Shown piece after piece: positions 33,838-37,040 of a stretch of 37,040 bases of DNA. Source of the stretch: Haloplanus sp. (GTDB lineage Archaea; Halobacteriota; Halobacteria; Halobacteriales; Haloferacaceae). The stretch spans positions 1 to 37,040 of the forward strand of contig NZ_JAQCNJ010000009.1 of assembly GCF_028275055.1 (NCBI RefSeq), given 5' to 3'. The first letter of the stretch is position 1. Each line of letters opens with the position of its first letter. The notes below the pieces were generated by a model. The model made no database searches. It was not told where the DNA came from and worked only from the letters and a program-made list of their open reading frames with translations. The position numbers and the translations under genes were made by a program.

Positions 33838-34158
33838 TGTCGAACTGTCGCGGGCAGGCGGCAACTGTTTTTCGGGGGCGAGGTCGTACGGCCGCGGTGG
33901 TCTAGGGCACCGTCGCTCCCGACCGCGGTGGGTCGGGGGGCGGTCGCCAGGCGGACCGGCGGATCGGCTCGGGGTCGGCATCGTGGTGGCTGTGCGACGC
34001 CGGATCGAAGGCAACAGCACGTGGTTCCGGGCGGAGGGTTCGGCGTTGGCGGCGCGTCGTGACGGCCGGCGAGGGATCCCGGACCGGTTCCGTGGTGACT
34101 GATAACTGCCTGTCCGCCGACCCCCCGTTCTTAACCCGCCCGGGACGCGAGTTGGCGT
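33838..34158. other. Intergenic stretch between hisG and the deaminase gene
   Basis: About 320 bp has no supported gene. Near the right end a CTTAAC element (34129-34134) lies about 27 nt before ATG 34159 and is likely the deaminase promoter. A tRNA-like beginning (GGTGGTCTAG, about 33896) does not fold into a cloverleaf. The hisG promoter is not obvious. Confidence 0.5.
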
Positions 34159-35451
34159 ATGGCGACGCTTTCGATCCGTGATGGTCGCGTCCTGCGCCCG
34201 GACATGACCGTCGTCGGCGCGGACGTACTGGTGGACCGCGACGCCGGTGAGATTCTCGATATCGGACCGGATCTCGGCGGCGACGACGAACTCGACGCCG
34301 AGGGCGGACTGGTGATGCCGGGGCTGGTGAACGCCCACACCCACGTCGCGATGACGCTCCTTCGGGGCCACGCCGACGACAAGCCCCTCGATCGGTGGCT
34401 CCGAGAGGATATCTGGCCCGTCGAGGCGGCCCTCGAACCGGCTGACGTCGAGGCCGGCGCGGCGCTTGGCGTCCTCGAGATGATCAAGGCGGGGACGACC
34501 GCGTTTGCCGATATGTATTTCGAGATCGACCGGACCGCCGAGGTGGTCGATCGGGCGGGGCTGCGGGCCGTTCTCGGCCACGGGGCCATTTCGGCCGGAA
34601 AGAACGAGAACGCGGCCCGCGCCGATATCGAGGAGAGTGTGGCGATGGCCCGCGAACTCGACGGGAGCGCTGAGGGTCGGATCTCGACGGCCGTGATGCC
34701 CCACAGCCTCACCACCGTCACGCCCGACCTGTTGGAACTGGCAGCCGAGAAAGCGAGCGAGGCGGGCGTCCCCGTGCACTACCACGCCAACGAGACGGTC
34801 GACGAGGTCGATCCGATCGTCGAGGAACGGGGCGTACGTCCGTTGGTGTGGGCGCGGGACCTCGGTCTCTGTGGCGAGACGGACTTTCTCGCCCACGGCG
34901 TCCACCTCGAGGAGGCAGAGGTCGACCTCCTCACGGAGACGGGGACGGGCGTCGTCCACTGCCCGGCATCGAACATGAAACTCGCGTCGGGGATGGCACC
35001 GATCCAACGACTGCTCGACGCCGGCGTCGCGGTCGGGCTGGGCACCGACGGCGCGGCCTCGAACAACGATCTCGACCCCTTCGACGAGCTGCGCGACGCG
35101 GCCATGCTCGGCAAACTCGCCGCAGGCGACGCGAGCGCGGTCGCCGCCCCCGACGCGGTCCGGATGGCGACCGCCGGTGGGGCCGAGGTGTTGGGACTCG
35201 ACACCGGGCGGATCGAAGCCGGCGCGGCCGCGGACCTCGCGGTCGTCGATCTGGACGCACCACACCTGACCCCGGATCACGACCCCGTGAGCCACCTCGC
35301 ATACGCCGCCCGCGGGGGAGACGTTCGTCACACCGTCTGTGACGGCGAGGTGCTCATGCGGGACCGCGAGGTGGTGACGTTGGACGAAACCCGGGTGCTG
35401 GCGCGAGCCGAGGAGCGCGCCGCCGCCTTGCTTTCGCGGGCGGATGGGTAG
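34159..35451 (+). CDS. Amidohydrolase, 5'-methylthioadenosine/S-adenosylhomocysteine deaminase-like
   Basis: The 430-residue TIM-barrel metal hydrolase has the metal ligands His60 and His62 in [14 protein letters not shown] further histidine lies in HYHANET, a substrate-site HGVHL follows, and the metal Asp is in [11 protein letters not shown]. The [15 protein letters not shown] segment is typical of the MtaD/DadD group. That group deaminates methylthioadenosine, S-adenosylhomocysteine or 5'-deoxyadenosine. The neighbouring gene encodes S-adenosylhomocysteine hydrolase, so a role in recycling adenosyl by-products is well supported. Exact substrate preference cannot be read from the sequence. 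Confidence 0.9.
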   Translation: MATLSIRDGRVLRPDMTVVGADVLVDRDAGEILDIGPDLGGDDELDAEGGLVMPGLVNAHTHVAMTLLRGHADDKPLDRWLREDIWPVEAALEPADVEAGAALGVLEMIKAGTTAFADMYFEIDRTAEVVDRAGLRAVLGHGAISAGKNENAARADIEESVAMARELDGSAEGRISTAVMPHSLTTVTPDLLELAAEKASEAGVPVHYHANETVDEVDPIVEERGVRPLVWARDLGLCGETDFLAHGVHLEEAEVDLLTETGTGVVHCPASNMKLASGMAPIQRLLDAGVAVGLGTDGAASNNDLDPFDELRDAAMLGKLAAGDASAVAAPDAVRMATAGGAEVLGLDTGRIEAGAAADLAVVDLDAPHLTPDHDPVSHLAYAARGGDVRHTVCDGEVLMRDREVVTLDETRVLARAEERAAALLSRADG

Positions 35452-35526
35452 GTCGCGGGGCCGAGTCGACGGTCTCGGCGCGTCGCGAGACGGTAGCGTT
35501 TTGCCCCGCCTCCGCGTATAACTCGT

Positions 35527-36804
35527 ATGAGCATCACGATAGACGAGCGTCTCGACGACCCCGCGGCCGCACGGGCCGAAGGGCGTCGGAAGATGGACTG
35601 GGCCGAAGCCCACATGCCCATTCTTTCGGAGCTTCGGGACAGCTTCGCTGCCGCCGAACCGCTGGCCGGCGAGCGAATCGCGATGGCGATGCACGTCGAG
35701 GCCAAGACCGCCGTTCTCGTCGAACTCCTCGCGGTCGGCGGCGCGGACGTGTCCATCGCCGGCTGTAACCCCCTCTCGACCCAGGATGACGTGAGCGCGG
35801 CGTTACACGCCGTCGACGGAGTCACCTCATACGCCGCCCACGGCGTCGACACCGACGAATACTACGACGCCATCGAGGCGGTCGTCGGCGTCGACCCCAC
35901 GATCACCGTCGACGACGGAGCCGACATGGTGACGCATATCCACGACGAACATCCGGACCTGATCCCCCAGCTCAAGGGTGGCTGTGAGGAGACGACGACG
36001 GGCGTCCACCGTCTGCGGTCGATGGCCGACGACGGGGCGTTGGAGTACCCCGTGTTCGCGGTCAACGACACACCGATGAAGACGTTGTTCGACAACGTCC
36101 ACGGCACCGGTGAGTCGGTGCTCACGAACATCGCGATGACCACCAACCTCTCCATCGCCGGTAAGACGGTCGTTGTCGCCGGCTACGGCTACTGTGGCCG
36201 CGGCGTCGCCAAAAAGGCCGCGGGCATGAACGCCGACGTGATCGTCGCCGAGGTTGACCCCCGCAGGGCGCTCGAAGCCCACATGGAGGGCCACGATGTG
36301 ATGCCGATAACCGAAGCCGCGAGCGAGGGCGACGTGTTCGTGACGACGACGGGCAACCGCGACGTCATCACGCGCGAGGATTTCGAACGGATGGCCGACG
36401 GTGCGTTGCTGGCGAACGCCGGCCACTTCGACGTGGAGATCAACCTCGAACAGCTCGGCGAACTCGCTACCTCCCACCGCGAGGTTCGGGAGGGTGTCGA
36501 GGAGTACGAACTCCCGGATGGCCGCCGGCTGAACGTGCTCGCCGAGGGACGGCTGGTCAACCTCGCCGGGCCGTTGTCGATGGGCCACCCTGTCGAGGTG
36601 ATGGACCAGAGCTTCGGCATCCAAGCCGTCTGTGTCCGCGAACTCGCCGCTAACGCCGAGACCTACGGCGCCGGCGTCCACGACGTGCCCGACCGCCTCG
36701 ACCGCGACGTCGCCGAGGTGAAACTCGCCGCAGAGGGCATCGCCATCGACGACCTGAGCGACGAGCAACGCGAGTACATGGACTCGTGGGACCACGGAAC
36801 CTGA
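35527..36804 (+). CDS. ahcY: Adenosylhomocysteinase
   Basis: The 425-residue NAD-dependent enzyme splits S-adenosylhomocysteine to adenosine and homocysteine, clearing the inhibitor left by methyltransferases. The NAD-binding glycine loop is [14 protein letters not shown]. Catalytic and substrate residues lie in [19 protein letters not shown] and [12 protein letters not shown]. The DNVHGTGES segment differs from the DNxYGxxxS form of bacterial and eukaryotic enzymes. It follows the deaminase by 75 bp on the same strand and may share its transcript, although the gap leaves room for its own promoter. Confidence 0.95.
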   Translation: MSITIDERLDDPAAARAEGRRKMDWAEAHMPILSELRDSFAAAEPLAGERIAMAMHVEAKTAVLVELLAVGGADVSIAGCNPLSTQDDVSAALHAVDGVTSYAAHGVDTDEYYDAIEAVVGVDPTITVDDGADMVTHIHDEHPDLIPQLKGGCEETTTGVHRLRSMADDGALEYPVFAVNDTPMKTLFDNVHGTGESVLTNIAMTTNLSIAGKTVVVAGYGYCGRGVAKKAAGMNADVIVAEVDPRRALEAHMEGHDVMPITEAASEGDVFVTTTGNRDVITREDFERMADGALLANAGHFDVEINLEQLGELATSHREVREGVEEYELPDGRRLNVLAEGRLVNLAGPLSMGHPVEVMDQSFGIQAVCVRELAANAETYGAGVHDVPDRLDRDVAEVKLAAEGIAIDDLSDEQREYMDSWDHGT

Positions 36805-36939
36805 GACACCGGGTCGAGCGGACGGCTCGTCGGTTGAATCCTGCCCGGTGTCGGGAGAGACCGGCGATACGGGTGGGGTAGATCACCGACCCACGCTGTG
36901 GGCCGGCAACTTAAGAACTGCCGCCGCCGAGTCGGAAGC

Positions 36940-37040
36940 ATGTCCGCGAACCGCAAGGGTGACCGCCGAGAACGCGAACTCGTCAACGAACTCGACGCGG
37001 CCGGCTTTGCCGTCATGCGCGCTCCGGCAAGCGGGAGCGC
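36940..37040 (+). CDS. hjc: Holliday junction resolvase Hjc, N-terminus only
   Basis: The frame from ATG 36940 ([19 protein letters not shown], then [15 protein letters not shown]) is cut by the right edge after about 33 codons. Archaeal Hjc begins with this K/R-rich helix containing the catalytic Glu (here in RERELV) and continues GF-AV-RAPASGSG. The missing part should hold the D and ExK of the nuclease core. A CTTAAGA element (about 36910-36916) lies about 27 nt upstream. It resolves recombination junctions in archaea. Confidence 0.85.
   Translation, partial: MSANRKGDRRERELVNELDAAGFAVMRAPASGS

Noticed and set aside
33890-33970. tRNA-like start GGTGGTCTAG in the hisG-deaminase gap
   Set aside because: No matching acceptor, anticodon or T arm follows in the expected spacing.
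33838-35694. Upstream extension of HisG across the deaminase gene
   Set aside because: It is antisense to the deaminase, lacks motifs, and HisG has its standard N-terminus at 33837.

Overview
This window is a piece of a haloarchaeal chromosome (class Halobacteria). The evidence is the high GC content with GC-rich third positions, strongly acidic proteins, and archaeal information-processing genes: FtsY, prefoldin, aIF6, L18Ae/L31e/L39e, aIF1A, RIO1, KH protein, small RFC subunit, TBP, thermosome and Hjc. Twin-arginine/lipobox lipoproteins and mostly leaderless genes with a TATA element about 24-30 nt before the start codon agree. A Haloferacales-like genus is a guess; the sequence alone does not fix it.

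Layout. (1) 1-3.97 kb is an accessory island, visibly more AT-rich than the rest, abutting the 3' end of a tRNA-Phe gene (3973-4046, minus). It carries a window-truncated phospholipase-D-like protein and a two-gene wHTH regulator + nucleotidyltransferase module resembling AbiE-type toxin-antitoxin loci. The module has a symmetrical operator over its promoter and a 12-bp-periodic GTAC repeat at its 3' end. A partial tRNA-Phe copy interrupted by a 59-bp double hairpin marks the island edge. (2) 4.1-7.0 kb is a minus-strand translation/secretion operon, rpl39e-rpl31e-tif6-rpl18a-pfdA-ftsY, with overlapping or abutting genes. (3) 7.02-7.94 kb is a 925-bp stretch without a convincing gene, holding an 18-bp imperfect inverted repeat pair. 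(4) 7.9-13.4 kb: RNA 2',3'-cyclic phosphodiesterase (minus), TPR + DUF424 pair, a lipoprotein (minus), SufS and a HemAT-type globin-coupled transducer. (5) 13.5-22.8 kb is mostly minus strand: thermosome, KH-domain rRNA-processing protein, RIO1 kinase, truncated hemoglobin, aIF1A, TyrRS, a DUF2391 membrane protein, DUF460 protein and RNase Z. (6) 22.9-28.9 kb plus strand: RFC small subunit and phosphatidylserine decarboxylase (overlapping), then a TAXI-TRAP transporter set (binding lipoprotein, DUF1850 protein, fused permease). (7) 28.9-37.04 kb: tRNA G10 methyltransferase (minus), TBP, three membrane proteins (small unknown, ZIP-like, CPBP protease), HisG (minus), an MTA/SAH-type deaminase, S-adenosylhomocysteinase and the start of Hjc, cut by the window end.

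How the genes work together. Most of the window is housekeeping. Ribosome biogenesis and translation initiation recur (aIF6, RIO1, KH protein, aIF1A, ribosomal proteins), as do RNA maturation (RNase Z, ThpR, TrmG10), protein folding and targeting (prefoldin, thermosome, FtsY), and recycling of methylation by-products (deaminase plus SAH hydrolase). The part most likely to hold something undescribed is the tRNA-Phe-linked island at the left edge, especially the wHTH-nucleotidyltransferase module with its operator and repeat array, and the truncated PLD-like gene downstream.
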